Assembly (NCBI GenBank): GCA_025356335.1
Contig: JANXUF010000040.1
Coordinates: 1-64,000 of the forward strand
Reading direction: 5' to 3'
From: Actinomycetes bacterium
GTDB taxonomy: Bacteria; Actinomycetota; Acidimicrobiia; Acidimicrobiales; Ilumatobacteraceae
Length of the DNA stretch: 64,000 nt
The first letter of the stretch is position 1, and every line of letters begins with the position of its first letter. The position numbers and the translations under genes are program-made. The notes beneath the pieces were generated by a model that saw only the letters and a list, made by a program, of their open reading frames with translations, did not search any database and was not told the DNA's origin. Shown here in pieces: positions 29,266-37,818 of the stretch.

Positions 29266-30051
29266 TCAACGGAGACGGACCGAGAGGCAGGTGACACACC
29301 CCTCTCGTTTCTCGTACTCGCTGATGTCGACGATCACCGGCCGGTAGCCGAGATCGGTGAGCATCGCTGCAGTCTGCGGGCAATCGGCCGCCATCAACAG
29401 ATCGCGTCCGCCGAGCAGCACGACGTGGGCTCCGGATTCTTCGGGAACGGAGAGAAAACGTTCGAAGATCGTCGGGTCGTCGACCACAGGAAGATAACCG
29501 ATCACCGTTCCATCCGGTAAGGCGGTGACGGCTGATTTGAGGTGTAGCACCTTCGTCAACGGGACCGTGACAACGGTCGCTCCGAGTGGCTCGAGGAGTG
29601 CCGCCAGTTGACGAATGCCTTCGACGTTGGTCCGACCACCGCACCCGACATAGACCGTGTTGGCGACTTTGAGTACGTCTCCCCCGTCGAGTGTGCCGGG
29701 CGAGATGATTCGTTCGATCGAGTAGCCGAGCCCTTCGATCGTCGCCTCGGCACCTGCTGTCTCGGCAATCCGTTTATCGGCACCCGAGCGGGCGATGACG
29801 GCGAGATAGTGGAACACCACCATCGTGTCCTCGACGAAGACGGCATCCGGACACTCGTCCGCCGGCGGCACCTCGATGGTCTCCCACCCGGAACTGCGCA
29901 GCGCATCGACGTACCGCTCCCACTGCACGGCGGCAAGTTCGGCGTCGACCACCGTTCGTTCGAGATACGTGACGATCCCGTCCGCGAGCCGAGGGCCCGG
30001 ACGGCGAACGAGCGCTCTCATCGCTGATTGCTCTCGTCGGTCGTCGGTCAT
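29266..30051 (-). CDS. dimethylarginine dimethylaminohydrolase (DDAH-like)
   Basis: A 261-residue guanidino-modifying enzyme: VFVEDTMVV with the acid residue, TLDGGDVLKV, the catalytic His in LHLKSAVTAL, and the nucleophile Cys in VTCLSVR at the very end. It would convert methylated arginine to citrulline. Two starts compete: ATG 30051 with TATGGT 6 nt upstream (leaderless pattern), or ATG 30021 with GAGAG at about 11 nt, which gives the family start MRALVRRPG. Confidence 0.88.
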   Translation of the reverse strand: MTDDRREQSAMRALVRRPGPRLADGIVTYLERTVVDAELAAVQWERYVDALRSSGWETIEVPPADECPDAVFVEDTMVVFHYLAVIARSGADKRIAETAGAEATIEGLGYSIERIISPGTLDGGDVLKVANTVYVGCGGRTNVEGIRQLAALLEPLGATVVTVPLTKVLHLKSAVTALPDGTVIGYLPVVDDPTIFERFLSVPEESGAHVVLLGGRDLLMAADCPQTAAMLTDLGYRPVIVDISEYEKREGCVTCLSVRLR

Positions 30052-30094
30052 CCAAGCACCATACCGAACGCTGCCGCGCGTCCCGATCGCCCGC

Positions 30095-33000
30095 TCAGCT
30101 GCGCCACCGGTTGGCGATCTCACTGATCGGTGACACCAGCAGATCAGTGACATCGACGTCGCCGAGCAGGTCGTCGCGGAACGTTCCCTCGGTCTCCGTC
30201 ACCCAGTCGACAAGGCGGTCGTAGCGACGGTCGTAGCCCTGCAACACGCCGCGCAGCACGCCAGGCGAGAGCCGCTCGTGCACGGCGATGTGCAACAGGG
30301 TGATGCCCGTCGTCGTCGAACCCTTGACCTCCGGGACGAGGATGAAGACCCGACCATCGGCGCGCCCTCTGGCGACCAATACCTCGCGCTCACTGGCAAC
30401 ACGGCGCTTCGTGCCGATCAACCGTCCGCCCTGCTCGGCGCGTGATCGGATCCCCGTGGAAATTCCTCCACGATCGATCACCGTGATCGTCGCTGTCGGA
30501 CTCGAAGGGTCACCATCGATGCGATACCGCGTGAACCCGGTGACCGCCAGCACCGCTGGATCGAGATCGGCAAGGATCTTGAGCGCCCGATAGGCAACAC
30601 GATCACGACCGGCGCCGGCACGGAGCAGTTCCTGCACCAGCGGACGATCGAGCACGCCTTCGTCCGAACGCGAGATCCCCACGGTCACGGTCTTCGCCTG
30701 ATGCTTGATGGCGTCGATCGGGCGGGTCAACTGTTCGATCGCACGCGTCAATGCAGCCGTGACATCATCGATCAGCGCCGCAGGCGTGGCGACTTTGCCA
30801 CTCGCCAACTGGAACGACTCGAGCGGTGCGTCCGACATCACGTCGCGGAGCAATGACACCACGCGAACCGCCGCTGACGCATCGAGATGGCCGTCGTACA
30901 AGCCGACACGCAACCCGTCGAAGAACTGTTCAGCAGGCACGGCAATCGTCGTGCGGAGTTCGCCCAACACGACTGCACCCGAGCGGTCACCTTCGACACC
31001 GATCTCGATCGCCTGCCGCGCCTCACGAAGTGGCCGTGCCGACGCATCGATCGCCAGTGCAGCTTCGTAGCCGAAGAGATGCCCCACCATCGCCGATAGC
31101 ACGAAGGCAATCGAGGTGTCCACCGGCGGCACGTTGATGACCCTGAGGGCGGCATTGAAGCGCTCCTCTCCTTCGGTGGCGATGACGATCGGTGCGGCCT
31201 TGTGCGCCCGGAAGATCGCCACTTCCTTGGCGACGTCGTCCGCCGTCCCGCCGACGAGTCCTGCGGCGCAGACGAGGATCAACGGCTCGCACGACAGGTC
31301 GATGTGCTTCTTGTCCTCGATGATGTCGCAGGAGATCGATTTGTAGCACAGCTCCGACAGTTTGATCCTGACCTCTTCAGCTGCGACCTTGTTCGAGCCG
31401 CTCCCGACGACAGCCCAGTAGCGCCGCTGCGGGGCGAAAGCCCGCGCTGCTTCGGCAATGACCTGGCGTTGGGCGAGTACCTCACGAAGCGCCCCGGGGA
31501 GCGAACGCAGCGACCGCAGTAGCGTGTCTCGACGCCCGTCGGAACTGACACCCGTAGCCTCGGTGATCGAGCAGGCGAGCAGTGCACCTGCGGCGACCTG
31601 GGCGTAGAACGCCTTCGTCGACGCCACGCTCATCTCGACGTCACGTCCGTCAGACGTGTAGAGCACGCCGTCCGCCTTGTCGGCGAGGTCGCTGCCGCGA
31701 CGGTTGACGATGCCGATGACCACAGCGCCGCGACCCCTGGCGAGATCGACAGTGCGATTGGTGTCGGTCGTGGTGCCACTCTGGCTGACGGCAATGATCA
31801 GCGTGTCAGTCATGTCGAGGCGCAAACGGAAGCCGGACAATTCCGTTGCCGTGATGGCGTCGATATCGAAGGCATCGCCTGCCAGTTCGGTCAACACGGC
31901 CGCCATCGACTGGCCGGCCACGGCTGCCGTTCCCTGTCCGATCACCAACACCTTGCGAATGGACCCCGCCCGCAACCGCCGGAGCACCGTCTCCGACATC
32001 GCCAGATCGCCGACGACGCTGCGAACGAGACCGTCGGCCTCGACCAGCCGTCCGCGCAGCGTCTTGTGCAGACTGGCTGGTGCCTCCAACAGTTCTTTGA
32101 GCAGGAAGTGAGGTGCCGACCCCCGATCGATGTCGCGTGTCGTCACTTCGGTCATGGCGATGTCGTCTTCATCGAGCGGCATCTCGGTTCCGTCATACGC
32201 GAGGCGACGGATGCCGGCGAGTTCCCCGGCATGTTCGCCGTCGAGGACGAACACCTGACCGCGGCTGCCGGGCTGGTCGGCATGAGCCGGTGTCTCCCCG
32301 TCCATACGCACGTACTGATTCGTCATCTCGACAAGGCCGTACGGCTCGCTTGCGGCGATGAAGCAGTCCTCGGCGAGCCCGACGTACAACGCCTGACCAC
32401 TGCCGCGCTGGGCCAGCAGTACCCGGTTCGGGGAGATGGCCGACGCCGCGCCGATCGCCACCGAGCCGTCGAAACTCGACACCGTTCGGCGAAATCCTTC
32501 CACCAGATCACCGGCTGCTGCGGTGTGACGCGACGTCAGCGCTGGGATGACCTTGGCGTCGGTGGTGATCGTCGCCGGTATCCGCAAGCCGTGGGCGGCA
32601 GTGAGATCGGCATGGTTGTCGACGTCACCATTGAGCGCTCCGACAACATAGGGCCCGGCCTGCACGAGTCCGTCCTCCTCCTGGTTGACGGGATGGGCGT
32701 TGGCCTCGCTGATGATCCCGACGCTGGCCCACCGGGTGTGCGAGAGCACCGCCAGTCTGGCGGTCGGGGCTCGAAGTGCCGTCCGCAGCAGTGCGTCGGT
32801 TTCGATCGCCGCCCGCATTGCGGCGGTGTTGTCACCGAGTTCGCCGATCTCCACGGCTGCCTTGTAGACAAAACTGAGTACCCCGTCGGCGAGACGGACC
32901 GACCCTGACGGGAAGAGCGGATCGCCGTCGCGTCTGGCAATCAGCGCAATGATGGCCGGATCGGCGAGGTCCAGCCCGTGGCCCCACACGAACAGATGGA

Positions 33001-33484
33001 TGCCGGCCGAATCGCGTCCACGGACTTCGAGTCGATCGATCGCCGACAGCGTCTGCTGCACAGCGAGGTAGCCGGCGATCGTCGACACGTTGGCGTCGCG
33101 CCCGGCCAATGCCTCGACCGCCGCTGCCGTCGGGATGCGATCCTTGCGAATGGCCCACACCGCATCCCGCAGTCCGATCAGCGCAGCATTTGCTGCTTCC
33201 AGATCGGCACCGACGACGAATTCCAGACGGGCATCCTCCGACTCGATGACGGCATCGAGCTGATCGAGACGGGCATGCAGGCCGAGCACCAGGTCGGGTT
33301 GGCCGATGAGTGCCCGAACTCCGGACACGCCGCGCAGCAGACGGTCGGCGACGGAAACCGCTGTCGCCACAGCACCGACGCTTCCGCTGGCGGCCAGCGC
33401 GCCGTCGAGCGTGGCAAGCAATTCAGCGGCGGCTGGAACCTGACGGGACGAAGGGCGGGTGACGATCGCAACGATTCCACACAT
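30095..33484 (-). CDS. oversized glutamine-fructose-6-phosphate aminotransferase (GlmS-like)
   Basis: A 1129-residue protein in the glmS slot beside glmM; normal GlmS has about 610. Residue 2 is the glutaminase nucleophile Cys (MCGIVAIV). RGRDSAG, next to the N-terminus in GlmS, comes only at 155-161, after a roughly 125-residue helical insertion. Then HTRW (249-252), LNGDVDNH (284-291) and TTDAKVI (307-313). SIS domain 1 has SQSGTTTDT (567-575) and VASTKAF (620-626). In SIS domain 2, Lys708, Glu711 and His727 match E. coli GlmS Lys485, Glu488 and His504 with the same spacing. Lys931 in QAKTVTV matches Lys603. About 198 unrecognised residues follow. TAGGCT lies 6 nt before the ATG (33491-33496, minus). 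Confidence 0.85.
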   Translation of the reverse strand: MCGIVAIVTRPSSRQVPAAAELLATLDGALAASGSVGAVATAVSVADRLLRGVSGVRALIGQPDLVLGLHARLDQLDAVIESEDARLEFVVGADLEAANAALIGLRDAVWAIRKDRIPTAAAVEALAGRDANVSTIAGYLAVQQTLSAIDRLEVRGRDSAGIHLFVWGHGLDLADPAIIALIARRDGDPLFPSGSVRLADGVLSFVYKAAVEIGELGDNTAAMRAAIETDALLRTALRAPTARLAVLSHTRWASVGIISEANAHPVNQEEDGLVQAGPYVVGALNGDVDNHADLTAAHGLRIPATITTDAKVIPALTSRHTAAAGDLVEGFRRTVSSFDGSVAIGAASAISPNRVLLAQRGSGQALYVGLAEDCFIAASEPYGLVEMTNQYVRMDGETPAHADQPGSRGQVFVLDGEHAGELAGIRRLAYDGTEMPLDEDDIAMTEVTTRDIDRGSAPHFLLKELLEAPASLHKTLRGRLVEADGLVRSVVGDLAMSETVLRRLRAGSIRKVLVIGQGTAAVAGQSMAAVLTELAGDAFDIDAITATELSGFRLRLDMTDTLIIAVSQSGTTTDTNRTVDLARGRGAVVIGIVNRRGSDLADKADGVLYTSDGRDVEMSVASTKAFYAQVAAGALLACSITEATGVSSDGRRDTLLRSLRSLPGALREVLAQRQVIAEAARAFAPQRRYWAVVGSGSNKVAAEEVRIKLSELCYKSISCDIIEDKKHIDLSCEPLILVCAAGLVGGTADDVAKEVAIFRAHKAAPIVIATEGEERFNAALRVINVPPVDTSIAFVLSAMVGHLFGYEAALAIDASARPLREARQAIEIGVEGDRSGAVVLGELRTTIAVPAEQFFDGLRVGLYDGHLDASAAVRVVSLLRDVMSDAPLESFQLASGKVATPAALIDDVTAALTRAIEQLTRPIDAIKHQAKTVTVGISRSDEGVLDRPLVQELLRAGAGRDRVAYRALKILADLDPAVLAVTGFTRYRIDGDPSSPTATITVIDRGGISTGIRSRAEQGGRLIGTKRRVASEREVLVARGRADGRVFILVPEVKGSTTTGITLLHIAVHERLSPGVLRGVLQGYDRRYDRLVDWVTETEGTFRDDLLGDVDVTDLLVSPISEIANRWRS

Positions 33485-33580
33485 TTGTCCAGCCTAGTTG
33501 CGGCCCCAAACGAAGCCTTCGCGCCGAGTCCCTGGGCCTCGTGGCGACTTCACCCCCACCATCAGGGCGACAGGGCGGGT

Positions 33581-34903
33581 TCAGGCGAAGCGGCGGCGGA
33601 CCTCCGCGGCGAGCGAATCGGCACCGGAACGCGCACGGTCGGCGGTGTCGGCTTCGACCATCACGCGCACCAACGGTTCGGTGCCGCTCGGGCGGACGAG
33701 CACTCGACCGTCCGTGCCGAGTTGCGCCTGTACCGTGGCGATGTCTGCGGACATCAACTCGGCGATATCAGGATGGCGTTCAGCGACCGGGATGTTCAGC
33801 AGGACCTGTGGATAGACGGTCATCGCCGCGTTTGCCAGTTCGCTGAGCGGCGTGGCCGTTCTGTTGACGAAATCGGCGAGCAGCAGGCCACTGAGCAGTC
33901 CGTCGCCCGTCGTCGCCATGTCGCTGACGATGATGTGACCGCTCTGTTCTCCGCCGAGACTCCAGCCGTGTGCCGCCAGCATTTCGAGCACGTACCGGTC
34001 GCCGACCGGCGTCGTCACGACAGTGATTCCCTGCAGGCTCATCGCTTTGTGAAATCCGAGGTTGCTCATCACCGTGACCACGACCGTGTCGTCGCGGAGG
34101 CCGTCACGTCGGCGCAACTCGACAGCGAGCAGCGCAATCAGTTGGTCTCCGTCGACGACGTGTCCATCGTGACCCACGGCGATCACCCGGTCAGCGTCAC
34201 CATCGAGCGCCAGTCCGAGGTCGGCACCGCACGCCACGACCGCCTGGGCGACCGCCTGCGGATGCGTCGCTCCGCCGGCACGATTGATGTTCAGTCCATC
34301 GGGGTGGACGTTGATCTCCGTCACCGTCGCTCCGAGCCGTCGAAGCACGTCACCGGCGACGGCGAAGGCTGCGCCATTGGCAGCATCGACAGCAACGTGC
34401 AGGCCGTTCAGTGCTCCCGCTTCGAACTGCTCGACGAGGTGGTCCGCGTAGGCGCGCAGCGCATCAGCGCGCGAGGTCAGCGTCCCGACATCCGCACCGG
34501 ACTTCGAAGGCGCCGACAGCGAAGCGAGTTCGGCTTCGATCCGCTGCTCGACGTCGTCCGTCAGTTTGCGGCCCCCCGGCAGGAAGAATTTCACGCCGTT
34601 GTCGGCAAACGGGTTGTGCGAGGCGGTGATGACGCCGCCGGCTACGCCGTCGCGCGCGGTGATGAAAGCGACGGCAGGGGTCGGGACAATTCCCAACGAC
34701 TCGACATCGACGCCCTCGCTCGCCAATCCTGCGCTGAGCGCCGACTCGAGCAGTAGGCCGGACCGGCGGGTGTCGCGACCGATGACGAAGCGACGAACTC
34801 CGATCACGCGAGCCGCTGCCCGCCCGAGAGCCAGCACATATTCGGGCGTGAGTTCGGCGTTCGCCACACCTCGGACCCCGTCGGTACCGAACGTCAGGGT
34901 CAC
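33581..34903 (-). CDS. glmM: phosphoglucosamine mutase
   Basis: A 440-residue enzyme converting glucosamine-6-P to glucosamine-1-P, the step after GlmS. It has FGTDGVRGVAN at the N-terminus, the phospho-serine loop TASHNPFADNGVKFF, the metal-binding DGDADR and the C-terminal RPSGTEPLVRVMVEA. The start is GTG. It lies 87 bp after rpsI and 96 bp before the oversized glmS-like gene, the order kept across actinobacteria. Confidence 0.96.
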   Translation of the reverse strand: MTLTFGTDGVRGVANAELTPEYVLALGRAAARVIGVRRFVIGRDTRRSGLLLESALSAGLASEGVDVESLGIVPTPAVAFITARDGVAGGVITASHNPFADNGVKFFLPGGRKLTDDVEQRIEAELASLSAPSKSGADVGTLTSRADALRAYADHLVEQFEAGALNGLHVAVDAANGAAFAVAGDVLRRLGATVTEINVHPDGLNINRAGGATHPQAVAQAVVACGADLGLALDGDADRVIAVGHDGHVVDGDQLIALLAVELRRRDGLRDDTVVVTVMSNLGFHKAMSLQGITVVTTPVGDRYVLEMLAAHGWSLGGEQSGHIIVSDMATTGDGLLSGLLLADFVNRTATPLSELANAAMTVYPQVLLNIPVAERHPDIAELMSADIATVQAQLGTDGRVLVRPSGTEPLVRVMVEADTADRARSGADSLAAEVRRRFA

Positions 34904-34990
34904 GGGCGCGTCGACGATCGGGAGGCAGTCAACGGCATCGACGATCGGTGGCGATGATCGCTGTCGATCGGTTCGATCCGCAGAAGCGGA

Positions 34991-35398
34991 TCAGCGCTTG
35001 GTGTACTGCGGTGCCTTGCGGGCCTTCTTGAGACCGTACTTCTTCGACTCCTTGGCACGAGAGTCACGAGTCAGCAGGCCGGCCTTTTTCAGAGCGGGGC
35101 GCAGCTCGGGATCGAGGACGATCAGCGCACGGGCGATCGACATGCGCAACGCGCCTGCCTGCCCGCTCACTCCTCCGCCGTGAATCGTGGCGTCGATGTT
35201 GTACGTCTCGTCGTGGTTGGTGACGCGGAGTGCCTCGGACACCAACTGGCGCGAGGTGGCGGTCGGGAAGTAGTTCTCGAACGAGCGACCATTGACCGTG
35301 ACAACACCCGTGCCCGGGCGCAGGCGCACGCGGGCGACTGCTTCCTTACGACGGCCAGTGGACTGCACGAGGGGCTTGTTGGCGGTTGCGGTTGCCAT
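34991..35398 (-). CDS. rpsI: 30S ribosomal protein S9
   Basis: A 135-residue protein with [17 protein letters not shown] near the start and the terminal [12 protein letters not shown], whose last Arg contacts P-site tRNA. It follows rplM by 20 bp, the universal L13-S9 pair. Confidence 0.98.
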   Translation of the reverse strand: MATATANKPLVQSTGRRKEAVARVRLRPGTGVVTVNGRSFENYFPTATSRQLVSEALRVTNHDETYNIDATIHGGGVSGQAGALRMSIARALIVLDPELRPALKKAGLLTRDSRAKESKKYGLKKARKAPQYTKR

Positions 35399-35418
35399 GA
35401 TCAGTGTCAGATTCTTTC

Positions 35419-35865
35419 TCAGCGGGCCTTGGCGCCAGCAACAACGAGCGGAATGGGATTCTGGGCCGAATGCGGGTGCACGGCACCGGCGTAGACCTTG
35501 AGCTTCTTGATCTGCTGACGACCGAGCGGACCGTGCGGCAGCATGCCGGCGACGCTGCGACGAACGGCATCCTCCGGCTTGCGGGCGAGGAACTGGGCGT
35601 ACGTCTCGGACTTGATACCGCCCGGATAGCCGGAGTGGCGGTAGACGTCTTTACGATCAGCCTTACCGGCGGTCAGGTGGACCTTGGAGGCATTGATGAT
35701 GACCACGTGGTCGCCGGTATCGATATGGGGGGCGAACATCGTCTTGTGCTTGCCACGCAACAGGCGGGCGGCCTCGGTCGCGATGCGGCCGAGCACCATG
35801 TCTTCAGCGTCGATCACATGCCATGCGCGGACGATCTCGCTAGCTTTTGGAGAGTACGTTGTCAT
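35419..35865 (-). CDS. rplM: 50S ribosomal protein L13
   Basis: A 148-residue protein with [20 protein letters not shown] and [13 protein letters not shown]. The ATG at 35865 follows an AAGGAAG Shine-Dalgarno; a TTG one codon upstream is in frame but unnecessary. It leads the rplM-rpsI pair, with 155 bp before truA. Confidence 0.97.
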   Translation of the reverse strand: MTTYSPKASEIVRAWHVIDAEDMVLGRIATEAARLLRGKHKTMFAPHIDTGDHVVIINASKVHLTAGKADRKDVYRHSGYPGGIKSETYAQFLARKPEDAVRRSVAGMLPHGPLGRQQIKKLKVYAGAVHPHSAQNPIPLVVAGAKAR

Positions 35866-36020
35866 CAAGAACTTCCTTCATCGGAGCGACATATCACGCC
35901 ACCGGGAACCGAGACATGATATGGGCGTGAACGCCCAACACCAAACGCCCGCCGGGATTGATTGAGCCGTTCGAGTGTAGCGGGACGCCTCCGCATCCAG
36001 TACCGATCGAGCTGACGGCC

Positions 36021-36803
36021 CTACCACCGCTCGGTGTCGGGGTAGCCAACCTCCCACAAACACAATCCCTGTGGAGGCGCGATCGCTCCTGCGGCGGCGC
36101 GGTCCCTGGCTTGCATGATGGCGGTCATCTCACCCGCGCTGGTGACCCCTTTGCCGACGTCGACGAGCGTGCCGACGATCGACCGGACCATCTGGTGGCA
36201 GAAGGCGTTGGCTCGGATCTCGAACCGCAGCAGACCCGGCTGGTCCGGCCCGACCTGACTCCAGCGGGCGAGGAACACGTACCGGCTCATGCTCGGCTCG
36301 CGCCCGTCGACGGTCGGCGGCCGGCGACCGAACGAGGAGAAGTCGTGCTCGCCGATCAACGGGTCGACGGCCAGGTTCATCAGCAGTTCGTTCAACGGGT
36401 GCGGCACGTGCCAGGCGGTAGCCGCCAGGAATGGGCTCGGTGCCGGGGTATTCAAGATGTCGTAGCGGTAGTGACGCCAGTGGGCCGAGAAGCGAGCGTT
36501 GAAGTCGGGGTCCGCACACCATCTGGCGGCGCGCACGACGATCTGCGGTCCGCGCATTCGGTTGAGGCGATGGGCGAGATTGTCGAGATCGGTGGTCTCC
36601 GGTAGGTCGAGGCTGACGACCTGCCCCCAGCCGTGCACACCGCTGTCGGTGCGACCGGCGCCGACGAGCGAGACCGGTCGGCGAACGATCAACGAGATCG
36701 TGTCGGTCAACGCACCGGCGACGGTGTCCACGCCACGATTGATGGCGTATCCGTGGAACGCCGACCCGTCGTAGGCGACGAGCAGACGGGCACGGCGCAG
36801 CAT
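36021..36803 (-). CDS. truA: tRNA pseudouridine(38-40) synthase
   Basis: A 260-residue protein with LLVAYDGSAFHGYA, the catalytic Asp in GAGRTDSGVHGWGQVVS, and NAFCHQMVRSIVGTLVDVG. The ATG at 36803 gives the standard N-terminus, with TACGAT 8 nt upstream (36812-36817, minus). In many genomes truA directly follows rplQ; here about 4 kb of other genes separate them. Confidence 0.95.
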   Translation of the reverse strand: MLRRARLLVAYDGSAFHGYAINRGVDTVAGALTDTISLIVRRPVSLVGAGRTDSGVHGWGQVVSLDLPETTDLDNLAHRLNRMRGPQIVVRAARWCADPDFNARFSAHWRHYRYDILNTPAPSPFLAATAWHVPHPLNELLMNLAVDPLIGEHDFSSFGRRPPTVDGREPSMSRYVFLARWSQVGPDQPGLLRFEIRANAFCHQMVRSIVGTLVDVGKGVTSAGEMTAIMQARDRAAAGAIAPPQGLCLWEVGYPDTERW

Positions 36804-36832
36804 GACCGTCGATCGTAAACCCACACCGCGGA

Positions 36833-37702
36833 CTATCGGTTCCCGTCCATCGTCGCCAGCGTGCCGTAGAGGTCGACTCTTCGGTCGCGGAACAGGCCCC
36901 AGGCGAGTCGTTGCAGTGCCAGGGCGTCGAGGTCGAACGTCGCCGTCAGCACCGCCTCGCTCGTCCTGTCGGCCTCTGCGACCTTCGCACCGGTCGCATC
37001 GGCGATGAACGACGATCCGTAGAACGTGATGGCGGTCGTCTGTCCCTGCTCGTGGCCGATGCGGTTGGCGGCGACGAGCGGCATGAGGTTGGCGCCGGCG
37101 TGGCCCTGCATCACCCGTTGCCAATGGCCGCTCGAGTCCCATGAGGGGTCAGGAGGTTCGCTGCCGATCGCCGTCGGGAACAACAGCAGCTCAGCGCCCA
37201 GGAGCGCCATCGAACGTGCCGTCTCCGGGAACCATTGGTCCCAACAGATCCCCACTCCGATACGACCGACCTTCGTATCCCAGACCTCGAAGCCGGTGTC
37301 GCCGGGACTGAAGTAGAACTTCTCGGTGTAGCCCACGCCGTCCGGGATGTGGCTCTTGCGGTAGATCCCGAGCACCGTGCCGTCAGCGTCGATGATCGCG
37401 ACCGAGTTGTACAGCGCATTGTTCGCCCGCTCGTAGAACGAGATCGGCAGTACGACGCGAAGCTCGGTGGCCAGTGCCCGGAAGTGGGCGATCGTCGGGT
37501 GGCCATCCGCTGGGGCAGCGCGCAGCAGGTGCTCGTTGAGCATGTCCTTGCAGAAGTAGAGACCTTCGAACAGTTCCGGCAGCAGGATCAACCCGGCACC
37601 CTCAGCGGCGGCCTGACGCACGAGCCGCTCGCCCTTGTCGACGTTGTCGGCAACGACATCGGACATCGACATCTGGATGACGGCAACGGTCAGAGTGCGC
37701 AT
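36833..37702 (-). CDS. aguB: carbon-nitrogen hydrolase, probable N-carbamoylputrescine amidase
   Basis: A 289-residue nitrilase-superfamily enzyme with the Glu in LLPELFEGLYF, Lys in YRKSHIPDG and Cys in GICWDQWFPE. These motifs and the GVGYTEKFYFSPGD loop match AguB of the arginine-decarboxylase route to putrescine. No other polyamine gene is adjacent, so the substrate is inference. Confidence 0.88.
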   Translation of the reverse strand: MRTLTVAVIQMSMSDVVADNVDKGERLVRQAAAEGAGLILLPELFEGLYFCKDMLNEHLLRAAPADGHPTIAHFRALATELRVVLPISFYERANNALYNSVAIIDADGTVLGIYRKSHIPDGVGYTEKFYFSPGDTGFEVWDTKVGRIGVGICWDQWFPETARSMALLGAELLLFPTAIGSEPPDPSWDSSGHWQRVMQGHAGANLMPLVAANRIGHEQGQTTAITFYGSSFIADATGAKVAEADRTSEAVLTATFDLDALALQRLAWGLFRDRRVDLYGTLATMDGNR

Positions 37703-37818
37703 CGCTCCATGCTGGCAGTTCCCACCGCCATATTCCACCGGGCATCCGCCTTTCCGATTCCAGCCGGCCCAGGCACACATCTGCACCGAGACAGAGGAGA
37801 GGGAGGAGGCGGAGCGCG

